Origin: JAGTRP01 sp035255045
GTDB taxonomy: Bacteria > Pseudomonadota > Gammaproteobacteria > Burkholderiales > Rhodocyclaceae
Assembly: GCA_035255045.1 (NCBI GenBank)
Contig: DATFAA010000087.1
Location: 1 to 64,000, forward strand
DNA length: 64,000 nt
Direction: 5' to 3'
Of the stretch, positions 9,283 to 17,576 are shown piece after piece. The notes beneath the pieces are model-generated. The model was not told where the DNA came from. It worked only from the letters and a program-made list of their open reading frames with translations, and searched no databases. Numbering within the stretch: the first letter of the stretch is position 1; each line of letters starts with the position of its first letter. The translations under genes were made by a program, and so were the position numbers.

Positions 9283-10769
9283 GGTTTCACCTCCGGGGCG
9301 GGGTCGTCCTGCTGCCGGCGGGCCTGCAGGGCGCTGCGCGCCTGTTCGAGGTCGGAAAAGGGGTTACGGACGCCGTTCACTTCCTGGTAGGGCTCGTGGC
9401 CCTTGCCGGCGAGCAGGACGACGTCCCGGGGATCGGCTTCCAGGAGGGCGCAGCGGATGGCTTCGGCCCGGTCGATGATCACTTCGGCGCCCGGGGCGCC
9501 GGGGGCGATGTCGGCCAGGATGGCTGCCGGGTCTTCCCGGCGGGGATTGTCGCTGGTCAGGATGACCTGGTCGGCCAGGCGGGTGGCGGCTTCGCCCATG
9601 AGGGGGCGCTTGCCCCGATCGCGGTCGCCGCCGCAGCCGAATACCGCCAGGAGCTTGCCCTGGCGCGCTTCGGCCAGGGGCCGCAGGGCCTTGAGGGCGT
9701 TTTCCAGGGCATCCGGGGTGTGGGCGTAATCTACCACCACCAGGGGCTCGCCCTCGCCTCCCACCCGCTCCATGCGGCCCGGGGGCGGCTGCAGGCGGGC
9801 CAGGCGGCTGGCGGTCTCGGCCGCCGAGAGGCCGGCGTCGATGAGGACGCCCGCCACCGCCAGCAGGTTGGAGACGTTGTAGCGGCCGACCAGGCGGGTT
9901 TCCACCGTGGCCTTGCCGTTGGGGGCCGCCAGGGTGAAGCGCTGGCCCTCGGCGGTGGTCACCAGGTTCTCGGCCCGGATGACGCCCACCTGGTCGCGAT
10001 GGCCGTCGCCGATGGTGTAGCCGAGGACCTTGACGGCGGTGGTGCTGGCCACGAGGCGCTGGCCCAGCTCGTCGTCCAGGTTGATGACGGCGGCCCGCAG
10101 GTGGGGCCACTGGAAGAGCTTTTCCTTGGCGGCGGCGTAGGCCTCCATGGTGCCGTGGTAGTCCAGGTGGTCGCGGGTGCAGTTGGTGAAAACCGCCACA
10201 TCGACCCGGGCGCCGTTCATGCGCCCCTCCTCGATGCCGATGGAGCTGGCCTCCAGAGCGCAGGCCAGGGCGTCCCGCTGGCGGAAATCGGCCAGCCAGC
10301 GCATCAGGGTGGTGGCTTCGGGGGTGGTGAAGCCGGTGTCGGTCAGCTCGCCGGGGAAGCCCGCCCCCAGGGTGCCGATGGCGGCGCAGCGCTGGGGATG
10401 GGCCCGGGCCACCCACTGGCTCACCGTGGTCTTGCCATTGGTGCCGGTGATGGCGACCAGGGACATGTTCTCGGTGGGGAAGCCGCAGATTTCGTGGGCC
10501 AGGGGGCCGGCCAGGGGACGCAGCCCCGGGGCGGCGAGGTTGGGCACGCGCCAGGCGGCATCCCAGGCGAAATCGCCGCCGGGCTGCCAGAGGATGGCAC
10601 AGGCGCCCCGGGCAATGGCGTCGGCGATGTACTTGCGGCCGTCGGCCAGGTCGCCGGGGTAAGCCATGAACAGGTCGCCGGGGCGGACCTGGCGGCTGTC
10701 GTCGGTGACGCCGGCGGGCTGCACGCCATGGGCGGCGAGGCGGTCGAGGATGTCGCGCACCGGGCTCAC
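9279..10769 (-). CDS. murE: UDP-MurNAc-L-Ala-D-Glu--meso-DAP ligase
   Basis: Adds the third residue of the stem peptide. P-loop ITGTNGKTTVSQWV is present, and the TSDNPRREDP segment carries the DNPR motif that in this family marks meso-diaminopimelate specificity, so the wall is the Gram-negative A1gamma type. The frame is open far upstream; GTG at 10769 is chosen because it gives VSPVRDILDRL, overlaps the ftsI stop as GTGA, and yields 496 residues, normal for MurE. Confidence 0.96.
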   Translation of the reverse strand: MSPVRDILDRLAAHGVQPAGVTDDSRQVRPGDLFMAYPGDLADGRKYIADAIARGACAILWQPGGDFAWDAAWRVPNLAAPGLRPLAGPLAHEICGFPTENMSLVAITGTNGKTTVSQWVARAHPQRCAAIGTLGAGFPGELTDTGFTTPEATTLMRWLADFRQRDALACALEASSIGIEEGRMNGARVDVAVFTNCTRDHLDYHGTMEAYAAAKEKLFQWPHLRAAVINLDDELGQRLVASTTAVKVLGYTIGDGHRDQVGVIRAENLVTTAEGQRFTLAAPNGKATVETRLVGRYNVSNLLAVAGVLIDAGLSAAETASRLARLQPPPGRMERVGGEGEPLVVVDYAHTPDALENALKALRPLAEARQGKLLAVFGCGGDRDRGKRPLMGEAATRLADQVILTSDNPRREDPAAILADIAPGAPGAEVIIDRAEAIRCALLEADPRDVVLLAGKGHEPYQEVNGVRNPFSDLEQARSALQARRQQDDPAPEVKP

Positions 10770-12508
10770 AGTTTCTCCTTGCCGTTGGGGCCCTGGGCCA
10801 CCTGCACCGCAGCATCCGGCGGGATGCCGAGGGTGCGCAGGGCGCCGCCCATGATCTGGGAAAAGACCGGACCGGCCACGTCGCCACCGAAGTGGGCGCC
10901 GAGGGGCTCGTCGATCATCACCGCCACGATCAGGCGGGGGTCGGAAATGGGCGCGATGCCGATGAAGGAGGCCACGTATTTGTTCACGTAGGAGTGGCCG
11001 TCCAGCTTGTGGGCGGTGCCGGTCTTGCCGCCCACCCGGTAGCCCGGCACCCGGGCCTTGTAGGCGGTGCCTTCGGGGCTCACCACCATCTCCAGCATTT
11101 CGCGGATTTCCCGGGCGGTCTGGGCGGAGAACACGGGCACGCCGCGGACGTAGTTCTCTTCCTCCCGGGTGAGGGAGAGGGGGATGATGTCCCCTTCCCG
11201 GGCGAAGACGGTGTAGGCCCGGGCGAGCTGCATGAGGCTGACGGAAATGCCGTGGCCGTAGGACATGGTGGCCTGCTCGATGGGCTTCCAGGTCTTCCAG
11301 GGCCGCAGGCGCCCGCCCACCTCGCCGGGGAAGCCCAGGCGCGGCGGCTGGCCGAAGCCGACGGCGTCGAACATGTCCCACATTTCCTTGGGGGCGAAGG
11401 TGAGCGCCATCTTGGTGGCGCCGACGTTGGACGACTTCTGGATCACCTGGGCCACGGTCAGGGCGCCGTGGGCGTGGGAATCGGAAATGGTGGCGTTGCC
11501 GACGGTGATGCGCCCCGGGGCGCAGTTGATGATGCTGTCGAAGCGGAAATGGCCCTTTTCCAGGGCCAGGGCGGCGGTGAAGGGCTTGAGGGTGGAACCG
11601 GGCTCGAAGGAGTCGGTTACCGCCCGGTTGCGCAGCTGGGCGCCGGACAGGTTCTCCCGGTTGTTGGGGTTGTAGGTGGGCCAGTTGGCGAGAGCCAGAA
11701 TCTCCCCGGTCTTGACGTCCACCACCACGGCACCGGCGGCCTTGGCGTGGGTGTCGGCCACCGCCGCCTTGAGCTGGCTGTAGGCCAGGAACTGGATCTT
11801 GGAGTCGAGGGCGAGGCGCACGTCCTTGCCGTCCTGGGGCGGCTTCATGGCCCCGACGTCCTCGACGATCTGGCCGCGCCGGTCCTTGATGACGCTGCGG
11901 GCGCCGGGCCGGCCGATGAGGCTGCCCTGGAAGGCCAGCTCGACCCCCTCCAGCCCCTTGTCGTCCACCCCGGTGAAGCCGACCAGGTGGGCGGTCATGT
12001 CGCCGGTGGGATAGAAGCGGCGGTATTCCTTCTCCTGGTGCACCCCGGGCAGCTTGAGGGCGGTGACCTGGTCGGCCGTCTCGGGGGCCACCTGGCGCTT
12101 CAGGAAGATGAAAGTCTTGTCGCTGCCCAACTTGCCATCCAGTTCCTTGAGGGGGACCGCCAGCAGCGCCGCCAGCTGCTGCTTCTGGGTGGCGGACATC
12201 TGGCGGGCGTCGGACGGTATAGCCCAAATGGATTTCATTGGGGTGGACACCGCCAGCATGTCGCCGTTCCGGTCGACAATCTTGCCGCGGGAGGCGGACA
12301 CCTCGATGTCCCGCCGATAGCGGGAATCGCCCTTTTCCTGAAGGAAGTCGTTGTTGATGACCTGCAGGTAGAAACCTCGCATCAACAGCAGGGCGAAGGC
12401 GCCCATGAGAAGCAGGCCGACCATGCGGGAACGCCAGCCCTGCAGGGCCAGCTGCAGTACCGGGCTTTCGGTGAAACGGTGCCCCTGGGCGCGGCGGCGC
12501 ACTCCCAT
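10766..12508 (-). CDS. ftsI: Septal transpeptidase FtsI (PBP3)
   Basis: Class B penicillin-binding protein cross-linking septal peptidoglycan, partner of FtsW. 580 residues: a short cytoplasmic tail, a membrane anchor (about residues 29-50), a pedestal domain, then the transpeptidase domain. Active-site motifs in order: SxxK in EPGSTLKPF, SxN in QKSSNVGATK, and KTG in VGGKTGTAHK. The ATG at 12508 overlaps the ftsL stop by one base (TGATG). Confidence 0.97.
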   Translation of the reverse strand: MGVRRRAQGHRFTESPVLQLALQGWRSRMVGLLLMGAFALLLMRGFYLQVINNDFLQEKGDSRYRRDIEVSASRGKIVDRNGDMLAVSTPMKSIWAIPSDARQMSATQKQQLAALLAVPLKELDGKLGSDKTFIFLKRQVAPETADQVTALKLPGVHQEKEYRRFYPTGDMTAHLVGFTGVDDKGLEGVELAFQGSLIGRPGARSVIKDRRGQIVEDVGAMKPPQDGKDVRLALDSKIQFLAYSQLKAAVADTHAKAAGAVVVDVKTGEILALANWPTYNPNNRENLSGAQLRNRAVTDSFEPGSTLKPFTAALALEKGHFRFDSIINCAPGRITVGNATISDSHAHGALTVAQVIQKSSNVGATKMALTFAPKEMWDMFDAVGFGQPPRLGFPGEVGGRLRPWKTWKPIEQATMSYGHGISVSLMQLARAYTVFAREGDIIPLSLTREEENYVRGVPVFSAQTAREIREMLEMVVSPEGTAYKARVPGYRVGGKTGTAHKLDGHSYVNKYVASFIGIAPISDPRLIVAVMIDEPLGAHFGGDVAGPVFSQIMGGALRTLGIPPDAAVQVAQGPNGKEKL

Positions 12509-12819
12509 CAGCGATGCTCCTTCCGGGGTGCGTGCGCCGGCGCCGGCACCGGCTTCGCCGCCTTGGGCTCGGCCGCCTTGCCGGTGGCATCGGGGATGCG
12601 CATCTTCAGTTTTTCCCGGGCGATCTGCTCGATGCGGGGGTGGGTCGCCCAGGTGGACAGCTCGAGCTGCAGCTGGCCGTATTCCACATCCAGCTGGCGA
12701 GCCCGTTCCTGCTCCCCTTCCAGGTCCTGGAAGAGCTTGCGCGCCTTGTGCTGGGAGGTGACGACTCCCAGGGCACAGATCACTGCGACGAGCAGGAGGA
12801 TCATGTTGAAACGAACCAT
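12508..12819 (-). CDS. ftsL: Cell division protein FtsL
   Basis: Small bitopic protein that forms a complex with FtsQ and FtsB and activates FtsWI. 103 residues, beginning MVRFNMILLLVAVICALGVV (membrane helix), followed by a charged coiled-coil-like region (FQDLEGEQERARQLDVEYG). The sequence is poorly conserved in general; the call rests on size, topology and position between rsmH and ftsI. Confidence 0.93.
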   Translation of the reverse strand: MVRFNMILLLVAVICALGVVTSQHKARKLFQDLEGEQERARQLDVEYGQLQLELSTWATHPRIEQIAREKLKMRIPDATGKAAEPKAAKPVPAPAHAPRKEHR

Positions 12820-13757
12820 CAGAGTTTTTCAGCCACCCGCATCACTGCGCTGCGGGCCCGCGGATTGGCCTCGATTTCGGCGGCGGACGGCTTGACGGCC
12901 TTGCCCACCAGCTTCAGCTTCGGCTTCGGCAACTGGTCCGCCCGCAGGGGCAAGCCCTTGGGCAGCGCATCGGCAGGCGACGCCTGCTCCCGCATGAACT
13001 GCTTGACGATGCGGTCCTCCAGGGAATGGAAGGAGATCACCACCAGCCGGCCACCGGGCTTCAGGACTTCGAGGGCCTGGGGCAAGGCTAGCGCCAGCTG
13101 GCCGAGCTCTTGATTGATATGAATCCGTAGAGCTTGAAAGCTGCGCGTCGCCGGGTCCTGCCCTGGCTCACGGGTGCGCACGGCCGAGCGTACGAGGGCC
13201 GCGAACTGGCCTGTTGTGCCAATACGTTGTTCGAGCCGAGCAGCCACAACCTTCTTTGCAATCTGGAAAGCAAACCGTTCTTCGCCATAATTCCTTATAA
13301 CCTCCGTGATTTCTTTTTCATCGGCCCGGGCCAGCCACTCCGCCGCCGTTTCGCCGCGCGTGGTATCCATGCGCATGTCGAGCGGCGCATCGTGGCGGAA
13401 GCTGAAGCCCCGCGCCCCGTCGTCGATCTGGGGCGACGACACCCCTACGTCAAACAGCACCCCATCCAGCGCCCCCAGCCCGGCCTCCCGCACCGCCTCG
13501 GCCAATTCGCCGAAGGGCCGGTGGGCCAGCTGGAAACGCGCATCCCCAATGGCCCGGCCGGCTTCCACCGCCGCCGGGTCCCGATCCAGGGCCAACAGCC
13601 GGCCCTGTTCCCCGAGCCGGGACAGAATCTCCCGGCTGTGGCCGCCGCGCCCGAAGGTGGCATCCACGTAGACGCCGTCGGCCTTGACCGCCAGGGCGTC
13701 CACGGCTGCTGCCAGCAGCACCGTCACATGGGCTGCACCGGAAGTTGCCGACGTCAC
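12819..13757 (-). CDS. rsmH: 16S rRNA (cytosine1402-N4)-methyltransferase RsmH
   Basis: SAM-dependent methyltransferase (MraW) modifying C1402 of 16S rRNA. 312 residues; motifs HVTVLLAAAVDAL, DATFGRGGHS, DGVLFDVGVSSPQID, the family segment ITEVIRNYGEERFA, and VVISFHSLEDRIVKQF are intact. Codon use is anomalous in the middle: residues about 143-222 (13080-13330) contain many A/T-ending codons (GTT ATA AAT TAT GAA TTT GCT ATT), while both flanks are almost purely G/C-ending. It overlaps mraZ upstream by four bases. Confidence 0.97.
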   Translation of the reverse strand: MTSATSGAAHVTVLLAAAVDALAVKADGVYVDATFGRGGHSREILSRLGEQGRLLALDRDPAAVEAGRAIGDARFQLAHRPFGELAEAVREAGLGALDGVLFDVGVSSPQIDDGARGFSFRHDAPLDMRMDTTRGETAAEWLARADEKEITEVIRNYGEERFAFQIAKKVVAARLEQRIGTTGQFAALVRSAVRTREPGQDPATRSFQALRIHINQELGQLALALPQALEVLKPGGRLVVISFHSLEDRIVKQFMREQASPADALPKGLPLRADQLPKPKLKLVGKAVKPSAAEIEANPRARSAVMRVAEKL

Positions 13758-14203
13758 AGGGAAATATCCTCGAAGCCCGGGGGCGGCACGTCGCTCTGAA
13801 GGGCCTCGAAGGCCACTTCGTTCTGACGGCGCCAGCCGGCATCGCTCCAGATTTCGAAATGGGTGCCCATGCCCACCAGCCAGATGGTCTTCTCGAGCTG
13901 GGCGTAGTCCCGCAGCTCGGCAGACACCAGGAGACGTCCGGCGGAGTCCAGCTCCTCGGTCCGGGCGTTACCCACCAGCACCCGCTTCAGGGCGGCGGCC
14001 CGGGCATCGAAGCTCGGGGCCTTGAGAATCTTGTCGCGGATGGGTTGCCATTCGGGTTGGGGGTAGAGAAGCAGGCAGCGCTGGGGATGGGCGGTGAGGA
14101 CGATGGAGCCCTGGGCGGCGGCGAGCAGGGGCTCGCGGTGTCTTGCCGGTATGGCAATCCGCCCCTTCGCATCCAGACTCAACGCCGCTGCGCCCTCGAA
14201 CAT
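13754..14203 (-). CDS. mraZ: Transcriptional regulator MraZ
   Basis: DNA-binding protein of the SpoVT/AbrB fold that represses its own dcw promoter in other proteobacteria. The start is the ATG at 14203 (MFEGAAALSLDAKGRIAIP), preceded by AGGA; the frame extends to a TTG at 14278, but that codon lies in the -35 box. 149 residues with the two expected repeats: LDAKGRIAIPARHRE near the N-terminus and LDSAGRLLVSAELRDYA in the second half. First gene of the cluster. Confidence 0.95.
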   Translation of the reverse strand: MFEGAAALSLDAKGRIAIPARHREPLLAAAQGSIVLTAHPQRCLLLYPQPEWQPIRDKILKAPSFDARAAALKRVLVGNARTEELDSAGRLLVSAELRDYAQLEKTIWLVGMGTHFEIWSDAGWRRQNEVAFEALQSDVPPPGFEDISL

Positions 14204-14225
14204 ACTTCCTGTGCGCTCCCCGTTT

Positions 14226-14250
14226 ACCCACTTTTCAACACGTTTCCCCA
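14226..14250 (-). promoter_or_regulatory. MraZ operator repeats
   Basis: Three five-base boxes at a 10-base period on the minus strand: TGGGG (14250-14246), TGTTG (14240-14236, degenerate) and TGGGT (14230-14226), with A-rich 5-base spacers. This is the TGGGN-N5 arrangement known for MraZ binding. The boxes run from the 3' end of the -10 box across the predicted start site, which fits autorepression. Confidence 0.7.
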
Positions 14251-14278
14251 CTTTAGAGTAACGCGTAGACCCAGTCAA
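14250..14278 (-). promoter_or_regulatory. Sigma70 promoter of the dcw cluster
   Basis: On the minus strand, TTGACT (14278-14273) and TAAAGT (14255-14250) are separated by exactly 17 bases, a good sigma70 match. Transcription would start near 14243, about 40 bases upstream of the mraZ ATG. Confidence 0.75.
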
Positions 14279-14631
14279 GACTCAAAATGGGATTTTTTTC
14301 ATTCGCGACAATGACTTACGAGTTTTTTTGGAGAAAGTTAGCGCAAAATTTCCCTATAAAAATCAAGGGCGAAAAAAATCTAGTTAAAGTGCTTTGTTAC
14401 GATGATGGCGAAGTAGCGTAAAAGCCACGCCCCTATGCCATGGTGGTAGAAAGTGGGTGAAGCACTTACGCCGGGACCGCTGCGCTTAGCCGGATTGGGT
14501 AGGAAAGGTGGGGCAGGCCGGCGTCATGGTGAAGCCTTTCCCGCCCCGGGCGGGACCCCATGCGATGCGGATAGAAGGCGGAAAAAATACCGCCGGATCA
14601 GGCCCTTAATTGCCTGCCCGGCGCCCCCCGT
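14279..14631. other. AT-rich intergenic region between mraZ and the response regulator
   Basis: About 350 bases without a convincing gene. The first 120 bases are rich in A and T runs (several of 6-7 bases) in sharp contrast to the surrounding DNA and probably include upstream activating sequence for the dcw promoter. The second half is GC-rich with small inverted repeats: AAGTG/CACTT around 14451-14467, CCCGCC/GGCGGG near 14540-14555, and GGCGG/CCGCC at 14577-14594. An open frame at 14453-14692 has no recognisable protein character. Confidence 0.5.
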
Positions 14632-15381
14632 TCAGACCCCTGTTTCGCTGGACGCGTCGCCCCGCCAGGTGACCGAGGCGAGGAAAAGGTAGCCGGCGCC
14701 GTAGACCGTCTTGATGAAGGTGGGGCTCTGTGGGTCGGGTTCCAGCTTGCGGCGCAGCCGGGAAATGCGGACGTCGATGCTGCGGTCGGTGGGGGACAGG
14801 CCCCGGGGCCCCATGAGCTGCTCCCGCTGCAGGATGCGGTTGGGGTTGCCGACGAAGACCTTGAGGAGTTCCGCCTCGGCGGTGCTGAGGACCTGCTCCT
14901 GGCCGCTGGGCGAGACCAGGGTGTTGTTGCCCGGATTGAAGCGCCAGCCGGCGAATTCCGCCACCTGCTTCTCCCCCGCCCCGGCCGCCCCGGCTTCCCG
15001 GCGGCGCAGGATGCTGCGTACCCGGGCCACCAGCTCCCGGGGCTCGAAGGGCTTGAGGACGTAGTCGTCGGCCCCCAGCTCCAGGCCCATGACCCGGTCG
15101 CTGACGTGGGCCCGGCCGGTGAGGATGAGGATGCCGCAGGCCGACACCTGGCGCAGGCGCTGCATGGCTTCCAGGCCGTCCATGTCTGGCAGCCCCAGGT
15201 CCACGATGCAGAGGTCCGGCGCCAGGGCCCGCAGCCGGCGCAGGAGGTCGCCGGCGCTGCGGCACCAGGCGGTGCGGAAGCCGAAATCGTTGAGGACGTG
15301 CTCGATGGTGCGGGCGACGTCCGGGTCATCCTCGACGATGACGATCATCTTCTGGGCGTCGGAATCGGCGCTTCTAGTCAT
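14632..15381 (-). CDS. OmpR-family response regulator
   Basis: Two-component DNA-binding regulator. 249 residues: receiver domain (about 11-125) with acidic pair in VIVEDDPD, phosphoacceptor Asp61 in CIVDLGLPDMDG, and the conserved Lys in YVLKPFEP; then a winged-helix output domain ending in RSIDVRISRLRRKLEP and the KTVYGAGYLF wing. The ATG at 15381 is chosen because it puts the receiver at the N-terminus; it overlaps the end of the upstream kinase gene by 8 bases, so the two are coupled and are probably partners. The target genes are not known. Confidence 0.92.
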   Translation of the reverse strand: MTRSADSDAQKMIVIVEDDPDVARTIEHVLNDFGFRTAWCRSAGDLLRRLRALAPDLCIVDLGLPDMDGLEAMQRLRQVSACGILILTGRAHVSDRVMGLELGADDYVLKPFEPRELVARVRSILRRREAGAAGAGEKQVAEFAGWRFNPGNNTLVSPSGQEQVLSTAEAELLKVFVGNPNRILQREQLMGPRGLSPTDRSIDVRISRLRRKLEPDPQSPTFIKTVYGAGYLFLASVTWRGDASSETGV

Positions 15382-17410
15382 TTTCCTTCCTCGTCGGCCG
15401 CAGGGCGCGGGCCAGTTCCGGCTTGCCGAAGGGCTTGGCCAGCACCGGAAGGCGGTCGGCCCGGCCGTCGTGCCAGCCGTCGGCATAGCCGCTCATGAGC
15501 ACCACCCGCACCTCCGGCCGGCTCTCCAGGATGCGCCCGGCCAGCTGGCGGCCGTTGATGCCGCCGGGCATCACCACGTCGCTGACCACGATGGCGATGT
15601 CGGGCACGTTCTCGATCAGTTCCAGGGCCTCCGAGCCGTTGCCGGCCTCGATCACTGGATAGCCCAGGTCGATGAGCTGCTGGCGCACCACCCGCCGTAC
15701 GCTGGGCTCGTCCTCCACCAGCAGCACCAGTTCACTGCCATGGACCGGGGGCTGGTCGTCGTCCAGGGCGTCGGGGTCGGCCTCCGGTGCCCCCAGGGGC
15801 AGGACCATGGCCACCGTGCTGCCCTCCCCCGGCGCGCTCCAGATGCGGACGCCGCCGCCCGACTGCTTGACGAAGCCATAGACCATGGACAGCCCCAGGC
15901 CGCTACCCAGGCCGAAGCGCTTGGTGGTGAAGAAGGGCTCGAAGACCCGGGCCAGGGTGTCCCCGTCCATGCCGCAGCCGTTGTCCGCCACCTCCACCAG
16001 CACGTAACAGCCCGCCGCCACGTCGAAGTCGGCGGCATCGTCCCCGAGCTCGAGGCGGCGGGCGGCGATATGGAGGCGCCCGCCGTCGGGCATGGCATCC
16101 CGGGCGTTGAGAGCGAAATTGAGCAGCGCGCTCTCCAGCTGCCCGGGGTCCACCAGGGCGTAAAGGGTGCCCTCCGGCAGGTCGGTGCTGATGGCGATGG
16201 ATTCCGGCAGGGAGCGCCGCACCAGGGTGGTCATGCTGCCGATCAGGCGGCCCACGTCCACCGCCCGGGGCTCCAGGGGCTGCTGGCGGGAGAAGGTGAG
16301 GAGGCGCTTGATGAGCTGAACGCCCCGGCGGGCCGACTGCAGGGCGGGCTCCACCAGCTCGTTCACCTCCGGGTCCTGGCTGCGGCGCTCCTGGAGCGCC
16401 GCCAGATTGCCGATGACGACGGTAAGGAGATTGTTGAAGTCGTGGGCCAGGCCGCCGGTGAGCTGGCCGATGGCCTCCATCTTCTGGGCCTGGACCAGGG
16501 CCGCCTGCATGCGCTTCTGCTCCGTGATGTCGTAGGAGAAGACGAAGCAGCCCAGGGCATCCCCGTCGGGGCCGATTTCCGGCACCAGGGTGCTGCGGGC
16601 GTGGAAGGCGCGGCCCTGGCGCTCGACCGAGTATTCATAGGTCAGCTGCTGCCCGGCGAGGGCGGTGCGGACATGGTCCCTGACCTGGCCGTAGACCTGC
16701 TCGCCGATGACCTCCCGGACGGCCGTGCCCGGGATGGAGCCCTCGGGGTGGCCGAACCACTCCGAATAGCCCTTGTTGGCATATTGGTACACCTCGTCCT
16801 TGTCGAAATAGCCGATCAGGGTCGGGATGGTGTCGTTGATGAGGCGCAGGCGCTCCTCGCTGCGCCGCAGGGCGGCGGCGATGCGGGACTTCTCCTGGTT
16901 GGCCCGGGTCAGGTTGGCGTTGGCGTTCTCCAGCTGGGCGGTACGCCGCCGCACCCGCTCCTCGAGCTGGACGTTCTGGTGCTGGATGAGGTTGTCCACA
17001 TAGCGCTGCTCGGTGATGTCCGAGTACAGGGTGACGAAGCCCCGCGCGCCCACCGGCTCGCCCCGCAGGAGGAGCAGGCGGCCGTCCGGCCGGCTGCGCT
17101 CGTGGACATAGGGCTGGAAGCGCCGGGCCGCGATCATGCGCTCCGCCACCTTGGCCGCCGCTTCGCCGGGGCCGTACTCGCCGCGTTCGGCATTGAAGCG
17201 GACGAAATCCTCGAAGGGCGCCCCCGGGTAGGCCAGCTCTTCCGGAAAGCCGAGGAGCTCCAGGAAGGTCCGGTTCCAGGCCACCAGCCGCAGGTCGGCG
17301 TCGAAGACGGCGATGCCCTGGTCCAGCAGGTCGAGGCCGGCCTGCAACAGTCCGCCGTGCTGCGCTGCGCCAGCGGCGGCCTCGAAGATATCCCCGGTGG
17401 AAGAAGTCAT
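15374..17410 (-). CDS. Soluble hybrid sensor histidine kinase (PAS-PAS-HisKA-HATPase-REC)
   Basis: 678 residues with no membrane segment, so a cytoplasmic sensor. Order: PAS (about 22-135, LLDQGIAVFDADLRLVAWN, closing in the YSDITEQ PAC motif), a coiled coil (about 140-185), a second PAS (about 186-300, ending SYDITEQKR), HisKA with the H box GGLAHDFNNLLTVV (His323), a HATPase domain with DNGCGMD and the GLGSGLGLSMVYG G2 box, and a C-terminal receiver with Asp611 in VVSDVVMPG. The H-box type is that of hybrid kinases. No HPt domain is fused or encoded next to it. Confidence 0.9.
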   Translation of the reverse strand: MTSSTGDIFEAAAGAAQHGGLLQAGLDLLDQGIAVFDADLRLVAWNRTFLELLGFPEELAYPGAPFEDFVRFNAERGEYGPGEAAAKVAERMIAARRFQPYVHERSRPDGRLLLLRGEPVGARGFVTLYSDITEQRYVDNLIQHQNVQLEERVRRRTAQLENANANLTRANQEKSRIAAALRRSEERLRLINDTIPTLIGYFDKDEVYQYANKGYSEWFGHPEGSIPGTAVREVIGEQVYGQVRDHVRTALAGQQLTYEYSVERQGRAFHARSTLVPEIGPDGDALGCFVFSYDITEQKRMQAALVQAQKMEAIGQLTGGLAHDFNNLLTVVIGNLAALQERRSQDPEVNELVEPALQSARRGVQLIKRLLTFSRQQPLEPRAVDVGRLIGSMTTLVRRSLPESIAISTDLPEGTLYALVDPGQLESALLNFALNARDAMPDGGRLHIAARRLELGDDAADFDVAAGCYVLVEVADNGCGMDGDTLARVFEPFFTTKRFGLGSGLGLSMVYGFVKQSGGGVRIWSAPGEGSTVAMVLPLGAPEADPDALDDDQPPVHGSELVLLVEDEPSVRRVVRQQLIDLGYPVIEAGNGSEALELIENVPDIAIVVSDVVMPGGINGRQLAGRILESRPEVRVVLMSGYADGWHDGRADRLPVLAKPFGKPELARALRPTRKEND

Positions 17411-17464
17411 GGGCGGATTTTATGGCAGCCGCCGGCAAAGTTGCCCGTTGCAATGATTCGTTAC

Positions 17465-17485
17465 ATTGCGCCAATAGTTGCGCAA
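17465..17485. promoter_or_regulatory. Palindromic operator-like cluster upstream of the acyl-CoA operon
   Basis: Between the divergent kinase and CoA ligase genes lie ATTGCGCCAAT (17465-17475, arms ATTG/CAAT) and the perfect palindrome TTGCGCAA (17478-17485), sharing the core TTGCGC. Position suits a repressor site for the ligase operon. No factor can be named from the sequence. Confidence 0.35.
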
Positions 17486-17576
17486 GAGTGTTTTGTCATG
17501 CTGTTGGCAAATAAGAAGTTTCAAAAAAGCGTCGGGAACAGTCAGTTTTCTTTTGCAGCGATGTAAGGAGATTCAC

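Noticed and set aside
14577..14594. GGCGG/CCGCC hairpin as terminator of the regulator gene
   Set aside because: The T run is in the loop, not after the stem, and the stem has only five pairs.
14453..14692. 79-codon open frame between mraZ and the response regulator
   Set aside because: No ribosome site or recognisable domain, biased composition, and it runs into the regulator gene on the opposite strand.
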